Below are positions 46,690 through 55,113 of a stretch of 64,000 bases of DNA, one piece after another. Position 1 is the stretch's first letter, and each line of letters opens with the position of its first letter. The notes under the pieces are model-generated. The model searched no databases and had not been told where the DNA came from. It saw only the letters and a program-made list of their open reading frames with translations. A program made the position numbers and the translations under genes. Source of the stretch: Gammaproteobacteria bacterium UBA2675 (GTDB taxonomy: Bacteria > Pseudomonadota > Gammaproteobacteria > Pseudomonadales > Pseudohongiellaceae); assembly GCA_002354805.1 (NCBI GenBank), contig DEMH01000009.1:496001-560000 (forward strand). Reading direction: 5' to 3'.

Positions 46690-47286
46690 TCAGGAATGTC
46701 CAGTCAGAGACGATAATTGACTCAGGCTCACGCCAAGAATGCCGGCCGCTGCTTTGGCCATGTTGTCAAAGTCTTCAGAGAACAGAATTTCAGGGTCGGC
46801 TGGCACTGTAAGCCAGGCATTGTCCGAAATTTCCTGCTCCAGCTGTCCGCTTTCCCAGCCCGCACATCCCAGCGCGATCAGGTAGCGGTCCGGTCCTTCA
46901 CCGCGTGCGATGGCCTGCAGAATATCCTTGGACATCGAAAGGCTGACGTCATCATTGACGCGCATGGTGTATTCCCACTCATCCGTCGTAGGGTGCACGA
47001 TAAAGCCTTTGCTGCGTTCCACCGGGCCGCCGGCCATCACTTTTTTCTCGGACAGTCTGGCAACCATGTCATCGCTTACGGTTATCTTCAGCTCACTCAT
47101 CAGGTCTGAAACAGGCAGCCGCGAGCAGCGGTTGATGACAACGCCCAGTGCGCCGTTATCGTCATGGCGCCACAGGTAGGTGACGGTGCCATTGAAGTTG
47201 GGGTCGCGCAGCTGAGGCATGGCGATCAGAAAATGGTGTTCAAGACTGGTGGCGTTTTCTTCGATTGCTTTGTGCATACTGCCCAT
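46690..47286 (-). CDS. yqgE: YqgE/AlgH family protein
   Basis: A 198-residue cytoplasmic protein of the UPF0301 family: LEHHFLIAMPQLRDPNFNGTV, GALGVVINR, VMAGGPVE and ALGCAGWESGQLE. Function is not firmly known; in Pseudomonas it is called AlgH. The frame runs 67 codons upstream over the tonB gene, but ATG 47286 with AGGAGA matches the family. It lies between tonB and ruvX in one operon. Confidence 0.95.
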   Translation of the reverse strand: MGSMHKAIEENATSLEHHFLIAMPQLRDPNFNGTVTYLWRHDDNGALGVVINRCSRLPVSDLMSELKITVSDDMVARLSEKKVMAGGPVERSKGFIVHPTTDEWEYTMRVNDDVSLSMSKDILQAIARGEGPDRYLIALGCAGWESGQLEQEISDNAWLTVPADPEILFSEDFDNMAKAAAGILGVSLSQLSSLTGHS

Positions 47287-47302
47287 GAATACGTCTCCTG
47301 GT

Positions 47303-48151
47303 TCACTGACTGCTAAAAGCATTTCCGGGTCTGAATCGCCATGTGCGGATGATTTCCAGAATATCAACCTCGCCGCGCAACTCTTCTGGAAAAGGATCGA
47401 ACGGCGCTGCCAGTTGCACAATTTCCACAGCCGCCATGTCCAGTAGCTGGTGTCCTGATCCCTGCAGGATGCGGATTTCCGCGACACTGCCGTTCGGGCG
47501 CAGCGCGACCATCATGCGCAGGCTGCCATAAATGTCATTCTGACGTGCTGCCTCAGGATAGTGCTGATTGCCGACCAGCTCAATGCGTTTGCGCCAGTTG
47601 TCGAGATACAGCGCATCATGTCGCTGCTGCGTGGATGCCGAGGAAATGGTGTAGCGCCGGGGCCGGTTGGCATAGGCCTGCTGCTGATGATCAAGCTGGG
47701 CCTGCAGGCTGGCGATGGCCATGGCAATTTCTTCGGGCGAAGAATCTTCTGAGAGCAGACGCGAGTCCTGTTCATCGCGCGATTCCAGTTGCTGGCTCTG
47801 CTGCTGCTCAGCATCGGTACTTGTTACAACACGAACATCCTCGCGCCGCTGTGCGGCAGGCGCTGGCGTCGGAATGGGTTGTACCTGCTGTATCGACTCA
47901 TCGTAGATGGGGGACTCAAATGGTGTTGCCGGGGCCGCCGTATCTTCCAGCGAGCCGCTGCCTTCCTGATTCGCCTGCGCGATAAAGTCTGCCTGCTCCG
48001 GTGCCTGCTCACTTTGAAACTGCGCGAGGGTTATCTCGATGGCCGGTGTCGATGGTCGTTCGCTCAAAAAGCTGAAACCGACACCGGCGATCACGATGAC
48101 GTGAAAACAGGCCGAGATAAAGATGGTGAATCCGAAGCGTTCTTTTTCCAT
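47303..48151 (-). CDS. TonB-family energy transducer
   Basis: A 282-residue protein with an N-terminal membrane anchor (about 8-28), a long linker rich in Gln, Glu and Pro (about 45-160), and a TonB C-terminal domain (about 185-275: YPEAARQNDIYGSLRMMVAL...ILQGSGHQLLD...FPEELR). It would carry proton-motive energy to outer-membrane receptors such as the one at 9507-12719. In Pseudomonas a TonB (tonB3) occupies this same place between gshB and yqgE and is tied to twitching motility. Confidence 0.88.
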   Translation of the reverse strand: MEKERFGFTIFISACFHVIVIAGVGFSFLSERPSTPAIEITLAQFQSEQAPEQADFIAQANQEGSGSLEDTAAPATPFESPIYDESIQQVQPIPTPAPAAQRREDVRVVTSTDAEQQQSQQLESRDEQDSRLLSEDSSPEEIAMAIASLQAQLDHQQQAYANRPRRYTISSASTQQRHDALYLDNWRKRIELVGNQHYPEAARQNDIYGSLRMMVALRPNGSVAEIRILQGSGHQLLDMAAVEIVQLAAPFDPFPEELRGEVDILEIIRTWRFRPGNAFSSQ

Positions 48152-48179
48152 ATCAAACTACAGCTGAACGTGGTCAGAA

Positions 48180-49133
48180 TCAGGCCTGGCCCAGACGTGC
48201 AGCGATGACGTCCATCAGCTCGCCTGCAATATCAAGGTCGCGTGCCGTGTTAATTTCGCGTACGCAGGTCGGGCTGGTGACATTGATTTCCGTCAGGTAA
48301 TCACCAATCACATCCAGTCCCACAAACAGCAGTCCACGCGCCTTGATGCTGTCACGTACCTGTTCGCAGATCCAGCGGTCGCGATCTGACAGTGGCTGCG
48401 CGATGCCACTGCCGCCAGCTGCCAGGTTGCCACGGCTTTCGCCTATCGCAGGAACTCTGGCAAGCGCATAAGGAACAGGTTCGCCATCGATGAGCAGGAT
48501 GCGCTTATCCCCTTTGACGATTTCGGGTATGTAGCGCTGCGCCATGATCGGGCTGCGCCCGTGCTGGGTGAGCATTTCCAGAATCACGCTGATATTGGTG
48601 TCATCATTACGCACCCGAAAAATGGAGCTGCCGCCCATACCATCCAGAGGCTTAAAAATCACATCACCATGGGATTTGTGGAATGCCTTGAGCTTGTCGG
48701 CCCTGGCGCTGACCAGAAACGGAGGGCAGCATTGGGGGAACTGGGTGGCAAACATTTTTTCGTTGCAGTCGCGCAGTGCCTGCGGTTTGTTGACGATCAG
48801 TGTACCAAGCTGCTCTGCGCGCTCCAGCAGATAGGTGGAGTAGATGTAGTTGCTGTCGAACGGCGGGTCTTTGCGCATCAGAATGACATTGAGCTCAGAC
48901 AGCGGGCGTTCAACAGCTTCACCCATTTCGTACCAATTATTGGGGTCGTAGGCGACCGAAACGGGGCGCATATGGCCCATGGCAGTTTCGCCCTGCAGAT
49001 ACAGGTCGCCCTGTTCCATGTAAAAAAGCTCCCAGCCGCGTTCCTGAGCGGCAACCAGCATGGCAAGGCTGGTGTCCTTCTTGTAGCTAATCTGGCTGAT
49101 GGGGTCCATCACAATGCCCAGTTTGATCTGCAT
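48180..49133 (-). CDS. gshB: Glutathione synthetase
   Basis: A 317-residue ATP-grasp enzyme that joins gamma-glutamylcysteine and glycine. Signatures: IVMDPISQI, VILMRKDPPFD, FKPLDGMGGSSIFR, and NVTSPTCVREI. Length equals E. coli GshB. The ATG at 49133 matches the family; the upstream open frame overlaps the divergent gene. First gene of gshB-tonB-yqgE-ruvX (gaps 28, 16 and 4 bp). Confidence 0.97.
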   Translation of the reverse strand: MQIKLGIVMDPISQISYKKDTSLAMLVAAQERGWELFYMEQGDLYLQGETAMGHMRPVSVAYDPNNWYEMGEAVERPLSELNVILMRKDPPFDSNYIYSTYLLERAEQLGTLIVNKPQALRDCNEKMFATQFPQCCPPFLVSARADKLKAFHKSHGDVIFKPLDGMGGSSIFRVRNDDTNISVILEMLTQHGRSPIMAQRYIPEIVKGDKRILLIDGEPVPYALARVPAIGESRGNLAAGGSGIAQPLSDRDRWICEQVRDSIKARGLLFVGLDVIGDYLTEINVTSPTCVREINTARDLDIAGELMDVIAARLGQA

Positions 49134-49247
49134 GACGCGAGAGTCTCCGGTGATAGTGCGATGGCCCATCATAACATGATTGCCTGACTGCCCCGCGTGG
49201 TGCTGCACACACTCTTTTCGTCTGCTAAAACATTCAGGAGAGGTGTC

Positions 49248-49733
49248 ATGGACAGAAGCGCGATCAGGGAGGATCGGATGAACCAGCAAAGCAGGGTGGC
49301 AGACGGGCATCACCAGAACCGGGGAGGGGCGCTAGCGCAGGCGCAGGGGCCCCTGAAGATACTGCTGGCCGAGTCAGCGGGTGCCACCCGCCAGCGCATG
49401 CAGCAGGTGCTGAAAGGCCACCATTATCATGTCACCTGTGTGGCGGATGGCTTTGAAGTGCTGTGTCGTCTGCCAGAACTTCGGCCCGATATTCTGATGA
49501 TGTCCTGTGCTCTGCCACGTCTCAGTGGCGCGCAGGTGTGTACATTGCTACGACAGTCACCCGACTTTTCGGATCTGCGTATCGTGCTTCTGTCCGAGCA
49601 GCCCAATTTCCTGGATTCCGTCAACGCAGAGCGCGTGGCTGCAGATGGCTGCCTGCCCAAGCCGTTTCGCAGCAGCGAGCTGAGCGCCGTGCTGAGTGGC
49701 CTGGCAGCCAAGGCAGAGGCGGCTGCACAGTAG
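49248..49733 (+). CDS. PilG-like response regulator with degenerate receiver domain
   Basis: A 161-residue protein: a charged N-terminal tail of about 35 residues and one receiver-fold domain (about 36-158). It sits where Pseudomonas carries pilG, divergent from gshB. The phospho-accepting Asp is replaced by Ser (S86, in ILMMSCALPRLSG), and the acidic pair at strand 1 is Ala-Glu (LLAESAG in place of IDDS). The Lys near strand 5 is kept (LPKPF). It therefore cannot be phosphorylated in the usual way. ATG 49248 has a strong AGGAGAGG ribosome site. The stop codon overlaps the GTG start of the next gene by 1 bp. Confidence 0.8.
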   Translation: MDRSAIREDRMNQQSRVADGHHQNRGGALAQAQGPLKILLAESAGATRQRMQQVLKGHHYHVTCVADGFEVLCRLPELRPDILMMSCALPRLSGAQVCTLLRQSPDFSDLRIVLLSEQPNFLDSVNAERVAADGCLPKPFRSSELSAVLSGLAAKAEAAAQ

Positions 49734-51739
49734 TGTCCTTGATACTGCTTATTGACGACAATCCGCAGACGCGTTCGGCCACCATCGAGTTGTTGCAGGA
49801 GCAGGGTTGGGCAGTGGTTGCAGCAGATTCGCTGCATTCTGCCAGGCGACTGCTGTTTCCTGCCGGACGCAAGCAGCAGCTGCCTGATCTGTGTCTCGTG
49901 GAGCTCGTGCTTCACAGGGAAAACGGATTCACAGCAGGAGCCCTGCTTGCGAAGCACTGGCGGGACCGGACGGCAGCCGTGCCGACGGTGCTGATCAGTG
50001 ATCGACTGCAATCTGCGGATGCCGCCTGGGCGCGGGCGCGTGGCATGTCCGGTGTTGTTTCCCGCTGTGGTGGCCCCTACGGAATGGTCAGGCAGATCAG
50101 CCAGTATCTGCAGGGAGAGCCCGAATCCGGGATCCACGATCTGGTTGCCAATACGCAAAAGTGCGATGCTGAATCAACGCCGGGCGGCGCTGATGATTGT
50201 GTCGCGGCGCTGGCAACACTGCTCCTTGCGTCATTACGGCAGTTGCTGGCTCAGGCCATGCAGATACCGCCCGACAGAGACGAATCGATCGCAGAGTGGC
50301 GACAGGCGGCGATGACGTCACTGCAAGGGATCAGGCATTGCTGGTGTTTCCTGCCCAAAGCTGTCTCTTTTGGACAACAAGGGCAGATGAACGAGCTGCA
50401 GCCTGCCGACGCCAGAGCGCTTTGTGGCATGGTGCTAAACGCAGTTGAAACACTGGCCTCGTTTGTTGATTGTCGCCAGTCCTGTGACTGGATGGGCCCA
50501 CGACAACGTTGCAAAGCCGCACTGGCGGAGCAGCTGGAGCTCTGTCGCGAGAGGAACAACGACGGTCAGCAAAACGCTTCACTGACTCACGTGACCCGGG
50601 CCGCCCTTGGCTTGCACGCCATCGGCGTGGACAATACCCGGGGCTGGCTGCTGCAGGTACTGAAAATGCTCTACTTTCCCCACGCAAGGAGTGCGTCAGC
50701 CTGGCAAAGTTTGTCAACCGCACTTCAGACGACTGACATGTTTGCGCCGCTTGACTGGCCAGTGCAGGCCGCCGCAGATCTTTTTTGTGCTGCCGATACT
50801 GCTGAGCGACTGCAGCACCTTGTGTCCAGCAGACTGACGGGGGCTCAGGTGCGGGCGCCTGACCGGGAAGAGCAGGCCGGGTACTGGTACAAGTTGTCCG
50901 CACTGCTGCGAATGCAGAAAGTTCAGCCCGTCCTTTTGATTGTGGTTACAGACTGCTGGTACCGCCACAATGCTCTCGCCCGGCATACAATGCCATCAGA
51001 CTTTGTCGACTCACTGCGCTGCTTTCAGTCACTGCTTGATCCCGGGCGATCCGACATTGAGAAAATTGACATGTCTTTGAACATCGTCAGGCGTGGCCTC
51101 GCCAGCACAGGTGCAGATCTGGCCTTGAGCCAGACGGAGCAGCTGGAGCTCGCATCGAATCTGCACTGGCTGCCGCAGTCACGGGATTGGGCGACAGGAC
51201 TGAGCGCGGAGCAGGCAGATCTGGATTTTTTTGTCGAAGAGCTTGGTCGGGAGCTGAACACGGTCTGCGAGGCGGCCGCCCGACTTGAGATAGCTCCACT
51301 GGGTTCGTTAAGTCTTGTGTTATTGCAATTCTATCGGGCAGTGCAGTTGCAGCCCGCTCTGTTAAATCAGACTGATGTTCGCCGTCCGCTGATCATTGCC
51401 CAGCATCAACTGTGCAAAATGCTGGATCGGGTCGCCGCGTGGCAACAGGCCGATCCCGTCGGTCGTCTTGTGGAGCGGCTCTATCGCCTGCTTGAACCGG
51501 GTGCAATCAACTCGGTCGATCAACGTGCATCTGGCAGGCAGTGGGCGCCGTATTCAGTGCACGAGTCTGAGCCCCAGGCAGCGCAGGGCTGGGCCGAACT
51601 GGATGCAGGCAATCAGCGCCTGCGGCGATTGTTGAACAGCTCTGCAGACACAGCCGGCCTGAAGCCTGTTTTGCTGGAACTGCTGAAAACGCAGCGAGAC
51701 ACAATCAAGCGCCATCTTGCCTATCAGCCGCCCGGCTAA
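49733..51739 (+). CDS. Degenerate receiver domain fused to a long helical region
   Basis: A 668-residue protein starting at GTG 49733, which overlaps the stop of the previous gene (TAGTG). Residues 1-120 form a receiver: the acidic pair is intact (LLIDDNP), but the phospho-Asp is Glu (E57, in CLVELVLHRENG) and the strand-5 Lys is missing (VVSRCGG). About 540 residues follow, Leu/Ala/Gln-rich and likely helical, with no domain I recognise; it shows no Hpt, kinase or HAMP signature. An upstream open frame reaches back into the preceding gene but is not protein-like. Gene order suggests a PilG/PilH-derived signalling pair. Confidence 0.72.
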   Translation: MSLILLIDDNPQTRSATIELLQEQGWAVVAADSLHSARRLLFPAGRKQQLPDLCLVELVLHRENGFTAGALLAKHWRDRTAAVPTVLISDRLQSADAAWARARGMSGVVSRCGGPYGMVRQISQYLQGEPESGIHDLVANTQKCDAESTPGGADDCVAALATLLLASLRQLLAQAMQIPPDRDESIAEWRQAAMTSLQGIRHCWCFLPKAVSFGQQGQMNELQPADARALCGMVLNAVETLASFVDCRQSCDWMGPRQRCKAALAEQLELCRERNNDGQQNASLTHVTRAALGLHAIGVDNTRGWLLQVLKMLYFPHARSASAWQSLSTALQTTDMFAPLDWPVQAAADLFCAADTAERLQHLVSSRLTGAQVRAPDREEQAGYWYKLSALLRMQKVQPVLLIVVTDCWYRHNALARHTMPSDFVDSLRCFQSLLDPGRSDIEKIDMSLNIVRRGLASTGADLALSQTEQLELASNLHWLPQSRDWATGLSAEQADLDFFVEELGRELNTVCEAAARLEIAPLGSLSLVLLQFYRAVQLQPALLNQTDVRRPLIIAQHQLCKMLDRVAAWQQADPVGRLVERLYRLLEPGAINSVDQRASGRQWAPYSVHESEPQAAQGWAELDAGNQRLRRLLNSSADTAGLKPVLLELLKTQRDTIKRHLAYQPPG

Positions 51740-51744
51740 GTGGC

Positions 51745-51750
51745 TATAAT
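51745..51750 (+). promoter_or_regulatory. Candidate -10 box before the glycan cluster
   Basis: A consensus TATAAT sits 6 bp after the stop of the pseudo-receiver gene and 81 bp before the next start. No good -35 is seen at 17 bp, so the promoter call is tentative. Confidence 0.4.
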
Positions 51751-51830
51751 GCGGCCTTCGTCTGCAAAGTCGATTAAGGCCATCAGGGTGCATTGGCGGT
51801 AAGGTTGCATTTGCAAGAGGCAGTAAACAG

Positions 51831-52343
51831 GTGAGAGCGTTAGGTTATATCTGGGGAATCGGTGGCATCGTGCTGCTGCTGTCATTTGCGATTGTCCGCC
51901 TGGGCGGTGTTGCGCTTGAGCTTGATCTGGGTGCCTTGCAGCCGCAGCACTGGGCAGTCATGCTGGCCTGGCTGATCTATATGATCTGGGCAGAGGGCTA
52001 CAAAGGATTTCACAAGGCTTTTGCGCCTCGTGTGGTAGTACGCGCCAACTATCTGGCTGATAACCCCCGTATCTCGCATCTGCTGCTGGCACCGTTATTC
52101 TGCATGGGCTATATCCATGCCACGGCGCGCCGACGCCTGCTGTCAGTGGGACTGACCACCATGATAATCAGTTTCGTTCTGCTGGTTCGCCTGCTGCCAC
52201 AGCCCTGGCGTGGTATCGTTGACGTCGGCGTGGTGGCAGGCCTGGTTGTGGGTGTGCTGTCGATTTTCTATTACGTTCTGCAACTGAGACAGAGTGGCGC
52301 GGCCAGTCTGCCGGTGGCTACCGATGTCCCCATCCAGGCCTGA
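51831..52343 (+). CDS. Inner-membrane protein of unknown function
   Basis: A 170-residue protein with about five hydrophobic segments (about 4-24, 40-58, 80-100, 104-122, 130-152). It starts with GTG. Not recognised. The following glycosyltransferase gene starts inside its last codons, so it is probably part of the same surface-glycan operon. Confidence 0.7.
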   Translation: MRALGYIWGIGGIVLLLSFAIVRLGGVALELDLGALQPQHWAVMLAWLIYMIWAEGYKGFHKAFAPRVVVRANYLADNPRISHLLLAPLFCMGYIHATARRRLLSVGLTTMIISFVLLVRLLPQPWRGIVDVGVVAGLVVGVLSIFYYVLQLRQSGAASLPVATDVPIQA

Positions 52344-53253
52344 TCAGAACGCCCAACGTCTGACTCCATCGCAGTGCTGCGCGATTATTGTCACCTGGCA
52401 ACCCCAGATATCCGACCTTGTTGCCCTGCTGGAATCGCTGAGTGCTCAGGGCTGTGCCAGCATAGTCATAGATAACGGTTCAGCCAATGCCGAGGCCCTG
52501 ACCCAGGCGCTGCATCCAATGCGGGATGACGTCACCCTGCTGTCCTGGTCTGAAAACCGGGGCCTTGCCGCCGGCATGAACGCTGGCATATTGCAGGCCC
52601 GCTCGCAGGGCTATCGATTCGTATTTTTGTTTGATCAGGACAGCTGCATCGGCGGCCGGTTCTGTCAGTCTATGCTGGCTGCCTGGGGACAGGCCGTCAA
52701 ACTGGGGCATCCGCTAGCAGCAATCGGTCCACGTCTTCAGGACCCTCAAAGTGGTCGCAAAACGCCGTTCAAGTGCTTCCGCCTGCTGGCGCGCAATGAT
52801 ATACCCGCAGCACCAGGACTGTTTTTAACCGACTTCCTGATTTCTTCCGGCACCTTGCTGCCGTTGTCAGAGCTGTCTCGAATCGGACTGATGAAAGAGA
52901 GTTACTTCATAGACAATATTGATCTGGAGTGGTGTTTCAGGGCGCGCTCGCTGGGCTACGCCCTCTACGGAACTGATCGGACCGTGCTGTTTCACCGGAT
53001 CGGTGAGGACAGTCAAAATCCGCTGGTCGCGGCAGGAATCATGGTGTCACACAGTCCGCTGCGCAGCTATTACTCCACGCGGAATCGCCTGCATCTGCGC
53101 CGCCAGTCATACGCCCCGCGAGACTGGAAGGTGCGCGACCTGATCAGGTTTGTGATCAAAACAAGCTGGCTGTTGATATTCAATCGCCGACGGCGCGAAT
53201 ACCTGCAACAGATCCGCCGCGGCATCAAGGATGCGGGAGACTTGCGTGACTGA
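52324..53253 (+). CDS. Family 2 glycosyltransferase (rhamnosyltransferase-like)
   Basis: A 309-residue GT-A glycosyltransferase. Motifs: CAIIVTWQP, VIDNGSAN, NRGLAAGMNAGI, FLFDQDSC (DxD-like), and FIDNIDLEWCFRARSLG, which is typical of rhamnosyl- and related transferases. ATG 52324 is preferred and overlaps the preceding gene by 20 bp. It overlaps the next glycosyltransferase gene. It likely adds a sugar to a surface polysaccharide. Confidence 0.87.
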   Translation: MSPSRPDQNAQRLTPSQCCAIIVTWQPQISDLVALLESLSAQGCASIVIDNGSANAEALTQALHPMRDDVTLLSWSENRGLAAGMNAGILQARSQGYRFVFLFDQDSCIGGRFCQSMLAAWGQAVKLGHPLAAIGPRLQDPQSGRKTPFKCFRLLARNDIPAAPGLFLTDFLISSGTLLPLSELSRIGLMKESYFIDNIDLEWCFRARSLGYALYGTDRTVLFHRIGEDSQNPLVAAGIMVSHSPLRSYYSTRNRLHLRRQSYAPRDWKVRDLIRFVIKTSWLLIFNRRRREYLQQIRRGIKDAGDLRD

Positions 53254-54217
53254 CACTCAGGCGGCTACTCAACTACCGCTCATCGTTATTGTGCTCCCGA
53301 TATACAACGGTGCCCGCTGGCTGGGTGAACAGCTTGATTCCATCATCGCACAGACCCACGGCCGCTGGCTGTTGCTGCTGCGTGATGACGGCTCAACGGA
53401 TACTTCCGCTGAACTTGTTGCACAGTATGCCTTGGTGGACAGTGAACGCATAAAAGTGACTCAAGATGATCGTGGTAATCTCGGCGCTGCGGCATCGTTT
53501 TCACTGTTAATGGAGAAGGCACTGACAATTGTCGAGTCAACGCCGGAACCGGCTTACGTGGCGCTGGCAGATCAGGATGATGTCTGGGCGCCGGAAAAGC
53601 TTGCCGTGTGTCTGCAGCGCATGCAAAGGGAGGAGCAACTGGCCGCCGCGACCAGTGCAGAACGAGAAACGCCGGTGTTGATCCACAGTGATCTGCGGGT
53701 TGTAGACAGCGCTGGCCAGGTGTTGGCCGAGTCACTATTGAACTACCAGGGGCTGGATGCAGATCGGCACGATTTTTCTGCACAATTGCTGAGCAATACT
53801 GTCACTGGTTGTACAGCCCTGCTGAATAGAGCCCTTGTACGCATGGCCCTGCCTGTGCCGGCCGAAGCCATGATGCACGATTGGTGGCTGTCACTGGTAG
53901 CCAGCAGGTTTGGTCGTCTGCGCTGCGTTGACCGGGCGCTGGTTGACTACCGGCAGCACGGCGCCAATACAATAGGCGCCAGGAAGCACATTTCAGGAGG
54001 TTTCAGCTGGAAGACATTTCTCAAGCTGTTCCAGCTGCGCAAGTCAGCTCAGGCGCAGGCCCTGTTCGAAGGCAGCGCAGCACAGGCTCTGGCCTTTGAA
54101 CAGCGTTTTGCAGATCAACTGAATGAGGCAGACAGGACCTTGTTGAGACAGGTGCAGCGAATGCCTGATCTTGGCCTCTGGCGGCAGCGCTTAATGTTCC
54201 GTCAGCTGCGCCGCTGA
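53246..54217 (+). CDS. Family 2 glycosyltransferase
   Basis: A 323-residue GT-A enzyme: IVLPIYNGARWLGEQLDSII, LLRDDGSTD, ALADQDDVWAPEKL (DxD) and MMHDWWLSLVA. GTG 53246 has GGGAGA 7 bp upstream and overlaps the previous gene by 8 bp; an ATG at 53231 is the alternative. It is coupled to the preceding transferase. It converges on the dioxygenase gene with 1 bp between the stops. Confidence 0.88.
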   Translation: MTDTQAATQLPLIVIVLPIYNGARWLGEQLDSIIAQTHGRWLLLLRDDGSTDTSAELVAQYALVDSERIKVTQDDRGNLGAAASFSLLMEKALTIVESTPEPAYVALADQDDVWAPEKLAVCLQRMQREEQLAAATSAERETPVLIHSDLRVVDSAGQVLAESLLNYQGLDADRHDFSAQLLSNTVTGCTALLNRALVRMALPVPAEAMMHDWWLSLVASRFGRLRCVDRALVDYRQHGANTIGARKHISGGFSWKTFLKLFQLRKSAQAQALFEGSAAQALAFEQRFADQLNEADRTLLRQVQRMPDLGLWRQRLMFRQLRR

Positions 54218-54218
54218 T

Positions 54219-55079
54219 TCACCCCAGTTTTCGGCGCAGCCAGTTGCGCAGCCGGTTCACATTCCTTTGCAGTGGCGGCGTCTCCTCGGCGCTCTGCTCG
54301 CCAACCGGTGGGCGCATTACCCATTCGCCGGGCTTGATCCATTCCGGGTTGCGAAATGCCGGTTTGCCGGGCTTGCTGTGCATCGGCGTATAGTATTTGC
54401 AGTTGTCAAAGAAATAGTGCGTTACCTGTGAGTGCCGGGTGCGACGATGATCGTTCTGTTTGGATCCGCCATGCAGAAGATTGGCGTGCCAGATCAATGC
54501 ATGCCCTTTCGGCATAAAGCCGTATGCCGGCTCAACACCCAGTGACTCCAGATGTTTGGCGATAAATGCCTCGTACTGCGGGTAGTTGTGATAACCAGGC
54601 TCCAGACCGGCATCTTCCATGGTAATTTCTGGCAGCTTGTGAGTGCCGGGATAGTACTTCAGAGGCCCGTTGTCCTCGTCTATATCTTCCAGTGCTACCC
54701 AGACACCCGCCATGTAGCCGGACGGAAGGCTGTTGAAATGAATGGTGTCAGAATGGGTTGCCTGCTGAGTACCAACTGGAAAGTTCAGAGTCTGAAACGG
54801 TAGTGGTTTTCTACCAAAAAGCTGTTCCAGGGCACTGAGCACATTGGCGTTGGTCGCAAGCTCGTGGGAGGGCTTCACGAACTTCCAGGCATCCTGTATG
54901 CGGGCGCCGAAAGAAGGCGCCTGCAGGTGTTCCGGGTTATAGTATGGGTGCAATGTCTCGATCAGCTCATCGATCTGCTGTTGCGTAAAGCCAAAATCTA
55001 CGATGACATAACCATCATCGTTGAACTTCTGAATCTGCTCTGGTGTCAGATAACCGGCCTGTTGTGATACGGACGACAT
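54219..55079 (-). CDS. Phytanoyl-CoA dioxygenase family protein
   Basis: A 286-residue Fe(II)/2-oxoglutarate oxygenase. The first two iron ligands are in THSDTIHF (HxD) and the distal His in IWHANLLHGG, followed by Arg residues for 2-oxoglutarate. Signature start: LTPEQIQKFNDDGYVIVDF. The substrate is unknown. It lies within a glycan gene cluster, 34 bp downstream of the giant glycosyltransferase gene on the same strand, so a role in modifying a surface molecule is possible. Confidence 0.88.
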   Translation of the reverse strand: MSSVSQQAGYLTPEQIQKFNDDGYVIVDFGFTQQQIDELIETLHPYYNPEHLQAPSFGARIQDAWKFVKPSHELATNANVLSALEQLFGRKPLPFQTLNFPVGTQQATHSDTIHFNSLPSGYMAGVWVALEDIDEDNGPLKYYPGTHKLPEITMEDAGLEPGYHNYPQYEAFIAKHLESLGVEPAYGFMPKGHALIWHANLLHGGSKQNDHRRTRHSQVTHYFFDNCKYYTPMHSKPGKPAFRNPEWIKPGEWVMRPPVGEQSAEETPPLQRNVNRLRNWLRRKLG

Positions 55080-55113
55080 AAGCCCAACCTCTTATCATTA
55101 TTTTGATGTCAAT

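Noticed and set aside
49463..49732. Upstream extension of the second pseudo-receiver gene
   Set aside because: It overlaps the first receiver gene in another frame with composition unlike protein; GTG 49733 begins exactly at the receiver fold.
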